From the NCBI GenBank assembly GCA_006538405.1, contig BJKQ01000005.1:434001-498000 (forward strand): a DNA stretch of 64,000 bases. The letters run 5' to 3'. The notes beneath the pieces were generated by a model. It made no database searches, was not told the origin of the DNA, and saw only the letters and a program-made list of their open reading frames with translations. Of the stretch, positions 10,861 to 23,056 are shown piece by piece. Both the position numbers and the translations under genes were made by a program. Positions within the stretch are counted from its first letter, which is position 1, and each line of letters opens with the position of its first letter. Origin of the DNA: Hansfordia pulvinata. Taxonomy: Eukaryota; Ascomycota; Sordariomycetes; Xylariales.

Positions 10861-13800
10861 GTTAATCACTTTGTGCCTGGTTGGTGGGTTATGGAAAGGG
10901 GAGCCGTCCGCTTCATCTCCCATGTCCATATATCGGAACTGACAACAAGTTGATGGCGCCGCCTGGTACGAGTATCCGTACAGAGAGGTCAACCTTCGTG
11001 TCAGAGCTCCCCCACCAAGAACCGCGTCGCCGCCGGCGCCGCCAACATCGGCGTGCTTGGTTCGGGCAGACCGGATGCTAGTAGTGCCCGCAGAGCGAGC
11101 TGTCGTATCTCCCCGTCGCTTATTGACTGGCCACGGTGAGTTGGTTCAAATCGAAATACTGCTTTTTCCGTGTTGGTATGAACTTGGGGAACCGCCTGTC
11201 ACCTAGTAGCACGCCGGCTCTTGTTATGAGTACGGAGTATTCCTAATACTAATACTGCTTACCTGTGGGCCGGGTAGGCGGCGCAGATGGTAACGCCATT
11301 GACCTTGACAGTTACTCGTAAGGCTGACGGTGGCGCCGGTCGGTCTTGCTCGCCTCTTCTCCTCCGCTCCGCTCCGGCCCACGACGCCGTCCACGCGCAC
11401 CTGATCTCTCTGGAGTGTCTGCTCCGGCGGCCACGGGCCCGTCTGGCCAGACTGAGTGCCCCACGGTCCAGCGCTGGATCTCTGGAAATCTATATCGCGC
11501 GGTGTGGATTGGCGTCGAGTTTTGTCCCTTCTTACGAGCTCTTACTGTCTGTCCCCGTCCGTCCTCGGTCCTCAGGGCCGTCGCCGTCCTCCCGCCGTTT
11601 CCTGTCTGTGGCGTCGCTGCTCACGCTCGACGCCAACCTCGCGCCGCCAAACTTCCGGGCTTCCGGCTGTTCCGCGGCCACCGAGGCCGGGGGAGTGAGT
11701 GGGGAATGACTAGAATCAGCACTCGTGTCTCCTGGGAGCCCCCGGGGTGCGAGTTTCTAAAGACCATTCCGTTTTCCGTTGAATTTGTCAAAAAACGATC
11801 CACACAAGCCGCGCGCCAATAAAAATATATATGAAAAAGAGGACTCCAGCCGTGAAAGGGTGAGGGTGGATTTTTGCTTCTGCAAGGAGCAGCCCGTAGG
11901 TCCTTTCTAGTCGTCAATATATGGGGCCCCGGGCCAAGAGGCATAGAGATGAGAGAGGGGAGGGTGGGATCTCCGTTGCCCAGAATTGATGCAACTCTAG
12001 AGGTTCTGGAGGGAGAGTTGGGGCTTTCACGACGCGGGCCCGCGGCGGCGCCGCGACGGTGCGCCGGGTGGCTTGTTGTCTTTGGGCGCGGTGCCGGAGC
12101 ACCCGTGCTGCTCTTCCTGGGTTATTCGAGCGTTTGGTAGTTTCGTATGCGGGGACGCGGCTGTTTTCGCGGTTCGCGAGAACACGTGAGTCATCAGATC
12201 TCGCGGAAACTCTCAGAGAGGGGGTGGGAAGAGGTTGTCTGGCTGCGTGCCGGTCCCCTCATGGGCCAACGTTGGCTACCATACAAGATGCTTTGATTTG
12301 ATCAAGGAGTTGCTCCTCCAAGAGTATGTATAATGTTGAGTCCAGAGAAAACCGGGACGCTGCTTCATGGGAGGCATTGGGGGTGACTCACACGAACGAT
12401 CCCCTTTGAACAATGCGCCCAGAATTCCTGGTTGTCCTTCGTAGGTAGCACGGTGCCAGAGTGATCCAAGGAACCCAGGAATTAGCTACCTACTTACATA
12501 CCTTGGGTAGGTATTCAGGTCGGCAGCTCGTGGCTCTGCGGCAGTCCGAAGCCGAGCTTACTTTGCCATATTTCGTAGATGCCAGCGTTGCGGCGAGTCG
12601 TCGCCACCCATGACCGATGCTCGGTTTTCTAAACCGGGCAAGCTGTGTCTTTGCTCGTCCTTGTTGACAAGGCGTCGGCCTTGGCTGGGATCTTAGGATT
12701 CCAACTGACTCTGCGACCCTGGAGGTGGTAGGTATGCTTTCTCTTATTATTGAAGACATCTCTGTACGCTTCCCGTGTTTCGTCTGCTTAGGCAAATGAG
12801 CTGGTGTCGATTATTTACTTCCTGTGTTCCAGCCGTGCGTGCAGCGAGGTCGAGGACTCGGAGGATGACCCGGTCGCGGCCGTCTTGGGGAGTTGCTATC
12901 CCAGGTCAATAAACTCAAGGGACGAGTGGCGATCAGGAAAGAGGGAGACTGCATTACTGCCAGACGGCCTATGGCAGGAGTCTGCAAAAGAGCACAGGAC
13001 TTTCCCGTGCTAACACACAAGATAGATATATCCAAAGTCGACGTGGGCGCTCGAGTCATGAGGTGACGTGGTTAGGAGCTGCGCCCATGCCTCGATGCCC
13101 GCAAGGGGTCCGAAGAGTCCGAGTATACTTGTAGCTCTGGCTCTTTCTCAGTAGTGTAAAGATGTCAACCCGTATGACGAAGGAAAAGCTGTCTGTCCCC
13201 AGTTGAATTGCCTGTAGTTGAGTCGTCTCGAAGCTCCCGGCTGGACAGGGAATTGAGTGACGTTGAGGCTTGGGCTTTGGGTAAGGTAGGTAGGTAGGTA
13301 GCTGGCCTTGTCTCCAGGGCTCCAGGTCATTCTCTCGTGACGAACAATGGCCGCCGGGACTTGAATTCTGCACTCGAGTCGAAGTGAGGACTACAAGGCT
13401 GGAGGTGAAGAAACAGAGCTGGAGGACATTCAATGCGGCTCGCGTGGATCCATTGAAAGACTGTGCTGAGGGACCCGCTGTGGGGTCCCCTACCAGGCGT
13501 CAATTGCAGCGGGCGCGGGTACCTGAGGAGGCTGAAACTTCAGGGGCCTACGGGGGCCGCGGTGCACCTATCAAGCGTGCTAAGCGTGCCAGCCTTAGGT
13601 TGGAAGGTACCCCGAGCACACATACGGCGGCAGTGGTATTGGTGGGGGTTCAAGCTGGAGACGGGATCGGCTGTCTGATGCGGGGCAGATGGCCATCCAT
13701 AAGGTCCCTATCAGATGGATGCATGTCATGATACTGGACTTCACTGACCTCCCGCCTGCCTGGATGTATTCACTCGTACGTTACATCTCAACCTCCTCAA

Positions 13801-14053
13801 CTCATCGACCTCCCTCCCCTCCCACGCCCTCCTTTGTCCTGAATCCATCCACCGCGGATGGTCAAGGTCTATCCAAGGTGTACCCTTCGATAGATCCCTA
13901 TCGTACATGTACGCGTACCGGCGTCCTCATATCTTACCGTACGCGTCCCTCCCAAACGAAGCTCCCCCACCCCCACCTCTCTTGGTTGTCCTGCTCTCTA
14001 CATACATTCCTAGGTAACCTACCTACACTCTACCGCCCACCTAGGTCATCATC

Positions 14054-15278
14054 ATGAGCTCCGGCGACAACCCCGCCTCCGGCATCCCCGCCGCCGACTC
14101 GCCGCCCGACGTCGTCCCTCGCTCCCCACGCGGCTCCGTCTCCCTCCAAGCCGCCGCCACCATGAACGCCGGTCTGAACCAGGAGGATCCCCGCCGTACG
14201 TCACGTCACGTCACGTCACACCCCGGGCGCTCCCTCTCCTCACCTTCTCCCACATTCTCGACCCCTGCTGACCTCTCTCTTCCGCCTCCGCCTCCAGGCA
14301 CTTCAACCAGCTCGCTGTCTCGCCAGCGCCACTCTCCCCAGACCAATCGACGCCGCTCCGCCGTTGCCATGAACCTACGCCTCAACGACCCCTCTCTCCC
14401 CGCCCCCGGCGAACTCGTCGCAGACGATCGCAGCCCCCAGCCGCTCTCTGCCTCCCCGCGCTCCCCCTACATGCCCGCCCGCGACCCCCACCATGACCGA
14501 GCCCCCAGCCTCGGGGACCTCCACCAGGAGCTCGAGGCCGAGCAAGAAGCTCAGGTGGTATGTGTCGCGTCTTTCCTCCGCGGCCCCTTCGGGGCTATCT
14601 TCGCACTCTTGCTGACCCGACCTGCGCCGCCAGAACCGCCTCCTGCTGCAGATCCGCCAGCAGCAGCTTGAGCTGCAGCGCCTGCAGGCTGCACAGGGCT
14701 CCCAGAACCAGTCCGCCGTCGCGGGCGAGGAGACAACCCCGACCTCGGAGCGCTCGAGCTTCGCCCAGGGATCCCAGTCCATCCCGCCCTCGTCGAACCC
14801 CAGATCGCCGTCCATCTCGCACCCGCGCTCCTCCTTCGACGTGGCCCGCGACGCCCTCCACCGCCGCTCGCGCACCCCGAGTCGCGGCGCCTCGTCCCCG
14901 AGACTTCGGTCAACCTCCATCACCACCGATGCCACCGACCTGGGCGCCCTGGGCGGCCGCGACGAAGCTGCCTTTTACCAGGCCGAAACCCAGTCCATGA
15001 ACCGCGAGAACCAAATGTTGCGCCATCGCATTCGCGAGCTAGGTTAGTTCTGGACCCTCCCACCCGTCCTCCCAAGAGTTTCCCCAAACAAACAACAAAC
15101 TGACAGTTCTCGGGATGCAGAGCGTCTTTTGGCCGAGAAGTCATCCGCCGCTGCCCCTGGCTCGGCTGACACGAGGGAGCCTGCCCAGCCCTCCCAGCTT
15201 CAGAACGAAACCCCAGCACCCGAGGCGGCTGCCGACGCACCGCCCGCTACTGCGTCGGAACCCGCGAAGAACGGGTGA
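14054..15278 (+). CDS. Coiled-coil protein of unknown function (four exons)
   Basis: Four exons join in frame: 14054-14195, 14298-14557, 14634-15042 and 15121-15278, giving 322 residues. Introns are 14196-14297 (GTACGT...CAG), 14558-14633 (GTATGT...CAG) and 15043-15120 (GTTAGT...CAG); exon phases 1, 0 and 1 agree on both sides. The N-terminal 130 residues are Ser/Pro/Arg-rich and probably disordered. Two short heptad-like helices are visible: residues about 135-156 (NRLLLQIRQQQLELQRLQAA) and about 250-280, around ENQMLRHRIRELE and RLLAEK. Between them is another Ser/Arg-rich linker with SRTPSRGASSPR, a likely phosphorylated region. There is no signal peptide, membrane segment or catalytic motif. 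I do not recognise the family; it looks like a conserved fungal scaffold-type protein. Intron 1 begins with four tandem CGTCA units. Confidence 0.82.
14199..14218 (+). repeat. Four tandem CGTCA pentamers at the 5' end of intron 1
   Basis: CGTCA repeats four times without interruption just inside the first intron of the coiled-coil gene, overlapping the donor GTACGTCA. CGTCA/TGACG is the half-site of CRE-type bZIP factors (Atf1/CREB family), so an intronic regulatory site is possible but unproven. It may equally be a short tandem duplication. Confidence 0.5.
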
Positions 15279-16828
15279 CCAAGCATGCTCAAGATAGCTG
15301 CTTCATGTAACGATTTACGACTGGAGATGGGCGTTTGGGCTTTCACTGGCAACTATGTATCGGCGCAAGGGAGAGAGAGAGAGAGAGGAACGCTCCCCTG
15401 AACTTCACAGCAACCGGCGACCAGCTGGTACAGTCGGATTAACGAGGGGAATGGGGCAACGACATGGGTGGGGAGTGTGCTTCGAGGAGGCGAAGACCAG
15501 CTCTGGCCTCCCGCCGTGCTCTACACGTCCTTGAGTCCTTCTGCGTTTACGTTTTAGTGTACTCTATCAGGCTTGCATTTCTGATACGAAGCCCCTCGAG
15601 CTGTAAAAACTCCCCCGTGTATTCCTCAGGGTTGGCGTATGCAACAGCCCCCATGCGGCTTTCCGCAGAGGCGAGACGCCATAGCGGGTTATGTCCGTCC
15701 ACTCGCGAGTACCGCATGGTGAGTCGGGCTATCCGCGAAGCCGGGGCGGCTTTTATCGCGTAGCAAGTTCGTGCGCTTTCTGAAAAAAAGATATTAGGAA
15801 AAACTCACCACACTGATGCGGTGCCTGGAGTGCGACGTCGCCTGCCGCCATTGGGCCCGGCGCTGAGCCCGCGGCCGTCCCTCTGCGAGCAGCTCGGTGA
15901 TGGGAGTGGTCTTGCGAACTGTCGAAGGAGCCAATATGTCGGATCCGTTGGCAGGAAAGAAAGAAAAAAAAACGGGGGTATGGCTGGAGACGGGTTCTCG
16001 ATTGGCCAATGCGTTATTTGTTGCCCGAAGCGAGGTAAATAGCACGCATCGCATCGTTTAGGATGGTCCTCCTCCCACCATTACGACAACAGCAAGCTCT
16101 TATTCGTTCCTATCAAACCCCCGGCGCCCCGACATTCAACGAACCCTGACCAGTCGCTGCTGCGATGCGGACCACGGGGAATGGCAAGGCATCGTGAAGT
16201 AAACGAACATTTCAGACGACTGGCTTGTGTTTTTTTTTGGTCAGGCACAATCCAAGAAAGGCCATTGAACTCGCGATGCATGGGTAGGTAGGTGAAATGT
16301 CTTCAAGACTATGATATGGAAAGGGAAAAAAAAAAGTACAAGACTCGCTTCATGAGGTGGAGAATAAAAGGAGAGAAAACCAAAAGAGATAGCGACCATG
16401 GTATCAGAACAAAAAATAGTGGTGCTTGCCACGGAAATCTTACAGTAAACCCCTTCACCTCGAAAATCCAGCTTCAACAGAAAACCTCCCCTTCCCCGAC
16501 CCTCCGTGTATGTATATGATAACCTCGAAATCGTCTGCATGTGGCGGGTTGTCCCCCCCGCTCTTCCGACTGAGGAAAGGAAAATCCCAAGGAAGACCAA
16601 AGCTCCTCTGCTTATGCTTGTCCCATCCCTATGAAAATGCTATGACCGTGGTATCGTGGTTGGGCGGGCCTTGCCCTCGCTCAAATGTCTCCTGCACTTT
16701 CTGAGCTTCCCCGCGCTTTTTTCTTTTTCTGTTTTTAGGGAATGGTGAGGACGAGGATCACGAGGCATATCGCGTCTTGCGTTCCCAGACGCAAGCCCGA
16801 TGCCCGATGCTCGCTTCGCCGCGAGGAT
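15279..16828. other. Convergent intergenic region (two 3' UTRs)
   Basis: It lies between the plus-strand coiled-coil gene and the minus-strand phosphate transporter and should contain both 3' ends. It has a short GA repeat near 15371-15388 and A/T-richer stretches at 16080-16740. No further gene supported. Confidence 0.6.
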
Positions 16829-19148
16829 CTACCTCAACAGACTCCCAACGTCCTTCAGCTCGACGTTCTCCAGCGCGACAGGGGCTTCATAGCGGTCAAC
16901 GCGGCCCCATCCCGCGCCCCATGCGGGCATCGCGCCGGCGCCGGCAATGCCGGCCGAGGAGCTGGTCGTGCTGGCCGATCGTCCCAGATCGCAGTTGTCG
17001 CTGACGGGCGACGAAGTCGCATAGCCAATGTTATTGTTGTTGTTGTTGTTGTTGTTGCCGTGGTTGCCGAGCACACCACTGTTGTGGATGTTCACGTTGC
17101 CCTGCACGCTGCGCCGCCTCGTGTTGTCCGCAAGGCTAGGCCCGCGGCTCGTCGCTGCGCTCGACGGCCTGGGCCCGCGGCGGCGCTGCTCCTGGCGGCC
17201 TCGGCCGATGGCGCGCCTCTCCTCCTGCGCCGAACGCCGGCGCGTCACGACGAAACCGGCCGGCTTGCCACCAAAGACGGACCGCAGCCAGCCAGGGGGT
17301 GCGTCGTCGTCAATGCCGGCGTTGTATGAGGTGGGGGCTTCGCCTCCGAGCTCCTCGAGCGTGACTCCCCGGGTCTCTGGGATCAGGAAGGAGACGCAGA
17401 AGCCACAGAGCATGAACAGTGCAAACACTTGCATGAGTCGATCGATCCACGGCGAGCACTCACCACCACGGCAGCCGGGAGGTGCATCCTTGGCCAGCAT
17501 GGGGATGGAAACGAGCTGGGCAACAATGGCCCCAATCTTGCCCATAGCTGCCGAGAGACCATGACCCGATGCCCTGTATCGTGTCGGGAAACACTCGCCC
17601 GGCACAATGAATGTGGTGGTGTTCGGGCCCCAGTTGAAGAAGAACTGGGCCAGCACGTACAGGGCCAGGAGCGCCCCCTGGTTTAGGCTGTGGTAGGCGA
17701 AGCCGAGAATGCAGAAAATGATGATGAGGATTAGAAAGCCCATGATCTGTAGCGGCTTGCGGCCAAATGAGTCAATCGTCAGAATGGCCGCCCAGTATCC
17801 TGGAATGGACCCCGCCACGGCCAAGATGATAGTCCCAATGGCGCTGTTGAGGAGCGTATGATAGAGAGTAGCGCCGTCGGCGTACCCGATGACTTGGAGC
17901 ACAACGTGACTGTTCAAACCGAGACCGTAGAAGGCCAGATCCTGCCATCGCTCGTCAGCACAAAGGTTCATGAACACATCCAGCAAGGGTGCCACTCACG
18001 AGAAAAAACCAGGCCAGAGTCGTCCCCAGAAGCACCTTGAAGTTACCCCACCGACCGAAATAAGACCCCAGGTCCTGCCACGAGGCCTGTGGCAAATCGA
18101 GAGTCGGGCCCAATTTCTTCATCATCTCATCAACTTCACCCTCGGGACTGTCGGTCACGTAGGACTTGATGTCGGACGAGGCTTTCTCAACGTCCTTGGC
18201 GACCTCAAAGGTGTACCGAGGCGTCTCGGGAATGGTGATGCGGTAGTAGAGAGCGAAACAGGCCGGCACAGCGCCAACTCCTACAATGATGCGCCAGCAC
18301 TGGTCTGCCGCCACCTGGCAGGCAAGACCGCACTCACTGACTTGTGTGATCTTGTCAAAGGTGGACTTGTATGCATAGGTCACCACCAGGGCGACCAGAG
18401 CAGCAATAAGCTGCCCGATGCCCTGCATGGAGAAAACTGCAGCCATCATGCCGCCGCGCCACCGAGTCGGAGCGAACTCGGCGGTGATGACGGAGCTCAA
18501 GGGGTAATCGGCCCCGATTCCGATGCTGGGACAAGTTAGCAGGCTGGCGAACAAGGGCGAGTCGTCGCGGGATATCCGTGGTTTTAGGGGTCTTGTCACT
18601 CACCCCATCATCACTCTCCAGAAAGTCATGAGTCCAGTAAAGCCCATGGCCTGGCTCGAGGCTACCAGGCAGCAGCAGAAAGTGGACAGTATGATGAGAA
18701 TCAGTTCCGACCCGTATATCCTCCTCCGGCCAAACCTGTCTGCCAACCAGCCGAAGAAGACCTGCCCAGCCACAATACCGGCACTCGTGGATACCTTGAG
18801 AGTTGTGCTGACAGAGACGGGCAGCGAGCCGTAGTTTCCGCCGGCACCGTTGACGACATCTTTGCCACTCCAAAAAACGACGCCCAGCAGGGTGGTGATG
18901 AGGTTGATGGCGAAGATGTCGTACGAGTCGAGGAAGAAGCCAATGCCGGAGACGGCGATGGCACGCAGATGGCGGACGCCAAAAGGAACCTTGTCAATCT
19001 CGGAGAGCGCGAGGCGGCGGCGCAGGTTGGGGTCCTGGATGTGGTTGAAATCGTTGAGAAAGTTGTGGAAAGCACGGTTGCCGCCGTAGGTCTGCTCGTA
19101 GGCGGCCGGGGTCATGGCCTCGGGCAAGGGCTTTTTGTGGTCGCGCAT
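16829..19148 (-). CDS. PHO84: Inorganic phosphate transporter, PHO84-type (MFS, phosphate:H+ symporter)
   Basis: Three exons on the minus strand, 18604-19148, 18000-18525 and 16829-17941, join in frame to give 727 residues. Introns are 18526-18603 (78 bp, GTGAGT...CAG) and 17942-17999 (58 bp, GTGAGT...CAG). The protein has the 12-helix MFS pattern of plasma-membrane high-affinity phosphate permeases. Visible features are the first helix with DSYDIF (conserved aspartates in this family), the MFS loop GWLADRFGRRRIYG, GIGIGADYPLSSVITAEF at the exon 1-2 junction, the central cytosolic loop with IPETPRYTFEVAKD, IDSFGRKPLQIMGF, and the late signature PGECFPTRYRASGHG. Expression in this family is normally induced by phosphate starvation; I saw no CACGTG site in the near promoter. 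Unusual: the C-terminal tail after the last helix is about 150 residues, Arg/Ser-rich with a nine-Asn run, making the protein longer than the usual 550-600. It could be the PHO84 orthologue or a paralogous phosphate/glycerophosphoinositol permease. Confidence 0.93.
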
Positions 19149-20423
19149 GATGGGCGGTATAGGCGGCGACCTGGCCCCGGGAGTGCCGAGAGGCGGCGAA
19201 GCTGTTATCGAGCTTGATCAGGGAGAGTGGCCCAGCCACAAAGCCCTTCCAATGCGAACCATCCAACTCTTTCCTCTCGTCTGAGCGTTCCGGCGTCCAA
19301 TCGTGTGTTCTTTTAGGTAGTATATGTCCGGTACAAGCGCTTCTCCCGCGTGGGCGTATCCAAAGGGCCCCAAAGTCTCGACCAGCGAATCGTGGAGTGA
19401 GCGACGAGTGTAGAGGTAGCTCGGGAGCGGCAGCGAGTGTCGGTTGTCGTGACCGTGGCCGAACGAATGGGGGGGGAGAGAGGTTAGAGGGGCGTCGGGA
19501 GGTTGAGAGACGGAGGGGAGGGGAGGGGGGGGGGTAAGTGCCGGGCGGTCGAGGGAGGTGGGTATGCGGCGTAGAAGAACAAACGGCTCGCAGGCGGCAC
19601 GAGCGAGCGCAACGCAGAGCCGGGCAGCAAAACCAGAATGGACGGGATCCAGAGCCGACGGACGCCCTCGTCGCTGGCAGGCTGATGGGCTGGCTCGCAG
19701 GCTGAATGGGATGGATCAATACCACACACCCTTCGGCGGCGATTCTGCGCTGAAGGAGCCGAATCCCCAGTGCAAGGTGAGCGGGGCGCCACCCACGCTT
19801 GGCCAGTCTGGAGGTTAGTTAGCACATGTGCTCCGTCTCGGAAGCGTTGAGGTGCGTTTGGTGGGTGTATGAATGTGAATGTCCGAATGCTCCCAGCCCA
19901 CGATTTATTTTCGGAAGATCATGTATCTTGAAGCGCCCGAAATCGGTGCGAGTCACGCGGGAATCGCGACCGACCAAATGCCCTAATCGTAGTTGCCTCT
20001 GAACTAAATGGCGATGAATGGTATTATACGATTCAAGGCTACGGCTGGGGGGTGGGGCCTTCCTGTGAAGTACCAAAATACATACCTACATGTAGGTACC
20101 TGCAGTACAACGTTCGGTAAGTACGGGCAGAGTAAGATACATGGATGTAGGTGGTAGTTGATGTATCCTCCTGCGCAAGACCGCGCCACCGGTACATCTG
20201 CACTTGCAGCACCCGCCAAGGTCAGCTGGGGGTAAGGTACAGGTATCCTCACATCCATCCATCAATATGGGGCAGGGGTGATTCGCATCTGGGCGGCGTG
20301 GGCGGGAGGGACTGGCAACGCAGGCTGGAGGTCCAGCGTGGGCGAAGGACGGTGGCGAGGGATCCCACCGCCACCCGCATGCCGGTGGGCTGTCATGCTA
20401 TCAATATCTCCCTTAGGTCGGGT

Positions 20424-22640
20424 ACGAGTAGTAGGTACCGTACACTATTCATCACCATTTCGTCCGAGCCTGCATCATCGACCCCGGCACTACGAGTACT
20501 CGCGGCCCTGGTCCCCTCCATCCGAATTGGGGAGCGGCCGCGGAGGCGCGGAGTTACGAGTTAAGTACTTTTTTTTCTTTCCCCATTGATTCCCTTCCCA
20601 TTCCGATGACTGTGGTGTGTCCGAGAAGTCGGGCTGGTGATATGTGGCTTCCACTAGAGGGGACGTCCCTGATTCCTGGCCCATGCTTTATGCTTATACT
20701 GGCTGGACGGGCCCTCCCCACAGAAATAACCTGGAAATAGTATTCCCGGCCACCCTCGTGCCTCTCACACCACCCACAAACGAGTACCTACCGGACCGGA
20801 CCCTTGGATCGAAGACTAACCGCAACTCAATTCACCCCGGCCTTCGCGGATTGCGGGAGACTCGGAGAAGGGCGAAAACAATTCATTAAGCTTCTCAGAT
20901 CTACCTAGCACACCACGGAGATAACACACCTTCGGGTGGGTGTACATGGTTTGGACCGCGCCAGGCGGGGGTTGGGGCGAGCCAGCCTGCTGTCGCGCCG
21001 AGCTCCAGGTCCATACCCCAAGGTTGCCAGTACATAAGGTACCTAACTCAAGGTACCTGTCTTGCATACGACGGGAGTACTCGATGTTCGAGTACCTCAG
21101 ACGCACACACGATGCCCTCTCCCTCTCCCTTGCCCACCGGTCTCACCAGTGAGTCGGCAAAGGGGCCGTTGTCAGGGATGGCTTGGCCCGCACGAGTACG
21201 AGCACTCTGTACGGACACATGCGAGTGCGAGTATGAGTGCTCGTAGGAGGGAGCGTGGAAAAAGACGGGGAAAACGCGAGAGAAGCGGCGCAGAAGAATG
21301 GAACGGAGCCTGCAGCCATCGACAAGGATGGGCAGGCGAAGAAGACCCTTGGCAGAGTTTCGCCCTTTCCAGCAGCGCGGACAGAACACTCCTTGGTCGA
21401 ATTCTCCCCATTCGGCTTACGCAATCGGTTTGTGAAAGGGGGGTGATTCTCATCAACTCTCATCGTCCGTCTGTCTGTCTGTCTTGCCGAGCCGCCCGTG
21501 AGATGTGAGCAAGCGAGCGAGCGAGCGGAGTACAATTATCTTGCAAGAGAGCAGTGACGACTCAAACCACAAGTTCCACTGTACAACCTTGGATTTCAAG
21601 ATCGCGATCGACCCTCTCCCGATTGCCCGGCTCACCAAACTGAGCCAGATTCAACTGATGAGAGAAAGAATCAACCGGACCCCCTCCACCACATTGAAAG
21701 CTTAAGCGCAGGTTTCAGCGTTGCAGGCGTATCCAATGCGTGCTAGAGCTCGGGCTTTTCGCCCCCGACGGCCGGCGCCAGGCTTCCTTGGTGCGCGACC
21801 GTCGTGGGACAGAAACCGAGAATCGCCCTGGTTCGAGCGAGGCCTGCTGACCGCCCCGCCCCCGTCCCCTCCAGGTGACGATCTTGTGTGTGTGTGGCCT
21901 CGTCCGGCGTGCCAGCGTATTTGAGCAAGCTGAAGGGGAACAATGTTTGAAACCAGGGCCGATGTACGCGTGCACTGAGTCGGAGTATCACGAACGAGTG
22001 TAAAGTGAGCAGGGGGGGGCAGGCCCAGTACTCGTATCCGGGGCCGGCTCCCTACGACTCGCGAGCGCGCGTTACTCGTACTTCGGTCGGGCCCTCGGCA
22101 CGGCACAGGACACTACGCGGGATGCGTGGGATAACTCCCTTGAACAGGTGTATGTGAGTTCTGTGGGCTCGCTCTCACGCACGAAGGAGTGATACCTTGG
22201 TGGAAGAGCGAAAGCAGCAGCAGCAGCAGCAGCAGCAGCGCAACAGAGGGACAAACAAATAGATGGCGGAGAGGGGGGGGCCGCATGTAGATCCCTTGGC
22301 TGCTATTCTTGGGCCAGCCTGCGGGCCCCCATTGTCGAACTAGGACGAATCCTCTGGGCGACCCGGCTCCTGATCAGGCCAGCCTCGCACGCTCGTCAGC
22401 TCCCACCCTGTGCGCAATGAGGCTGCCGCGCTGTCGATCCCTGTCGCCTCGTCATGGTTGTCGTCGTTGTCGTCGTCGTTGTCGTCGTTGTCGTCGTCTG
22501 GTCTTGTCCGCTGTCGTTGGTGGTGATGATGCGGGTGGGAGTGCCCCACTCTTCCCTTTCTTTATTGACGAATGAGTACCGGGTAGGCACTTATGTAGCT
22601 ACCCTATAGGCACCTACTGGTATGGTATACACGAGTACAG
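20424..22640. repeat. Cluster of ACGAGTAC palindromic motifs with AGGTACCT elements
   Basis: ACGAGTAC-type sites near 20424, 20491, 21077, 21191, 22028, 22070 and 22631, interspersed with AGGTACCT palindromes near 21036 and 21050. Noncoding throughout. Confidence 0.65.
22451..22498. repeat. Imperfect GTC/GTT trinucleotide repeat
   Basis: About sixteen GTC or GTT units in noncoding DNA. Confidence 0.85.
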
Positions 22641-23010
22641 AGACTACATTCCCCCCCCCCCCCAAAAGAAAGGTGAATAGCTGGAGGTGCTTCCAGGGTT
22701 CTATTTATTCTCCTCCCGCCCCTGCAACCCGCCCTCGTGCATCGGCAGATCTCCATGGGTTAATGCCTGCTTCGGCCTAGACCCTCGGAAGCAACTTGCG
22801 AATGTTCTTCGTTACCTCGTAAGCTGTGCAAACAGAGACGGTGCCACAGTGCCATCCGCCGCCTGCCTCACCATCCCGGCTTGCCACCCTTGCCCGCACG
22901 TCAGCGCATCGTGTTTCATGCCCTGAGCTGTCCTCCAGCCATGTTATTGATGGTGGTGGTGGTGGTCAAGGCATGTAGGATGCGATGCATTTATGTAGAA
23001 TACAGGCTGA

Positions 23011-23011
<1 letters not shown>

Positions 23012-23041
<30 letters not shown>

Positions 23042-23056
23042 AACGACAACGACGAG
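23012..23056. repeat. GAC trinucleotide repeat
   Basis: About ten perfect GAC units followed by imperfect GACAAC units, noncoding. Confidence 0.88.

Larger units (their letters stand above)
4789..10975. repeat. Cluster of ACGAGTAC / ACGAGTACTCGT palindromic motifs
   Basis: Half-sites or full palindromes seen at 4789, 5081, 5091, 5207, 6001, 6044, 6061, 6971, 7760 (full 12-mer at 7760-7771), 8384, 8712, 8740, 9288, 9841, 10274, 10280, 10843 and 10968. The 12-mer ACGAGTACTCGT is a perfect palindrome and is often extended by TAC or GTAC. All lie in noncoding DNA. Function unknown; see findings. Confidence 0.75.
3775..14053. other. Gene desert of about 10.3 kb rich in short palindromes and microsatellites
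   Basis: No frame in this block shows a family signature, sustained codon bias or a plausible exon chain. The longer frames (5068-5934 plus, 8089-8871 minus) are built over palindromic motifs and low-complexity DNA and read as chance frames. The block carries the densest set of ACGAGTAC half-sites in the window, a CA repeat, a G20 tract and a CAG repeat. The left end holds the promoter of the PH-domain gene; the right end (about 13.8-14.05 kb) is C/T-rich with CCTAGGTAACCTACC elements and is probably the 5' UTR of the coiled-coil gene. A noncoding RNA cannot be excluded from sequence alone. Confidence 0.6.
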
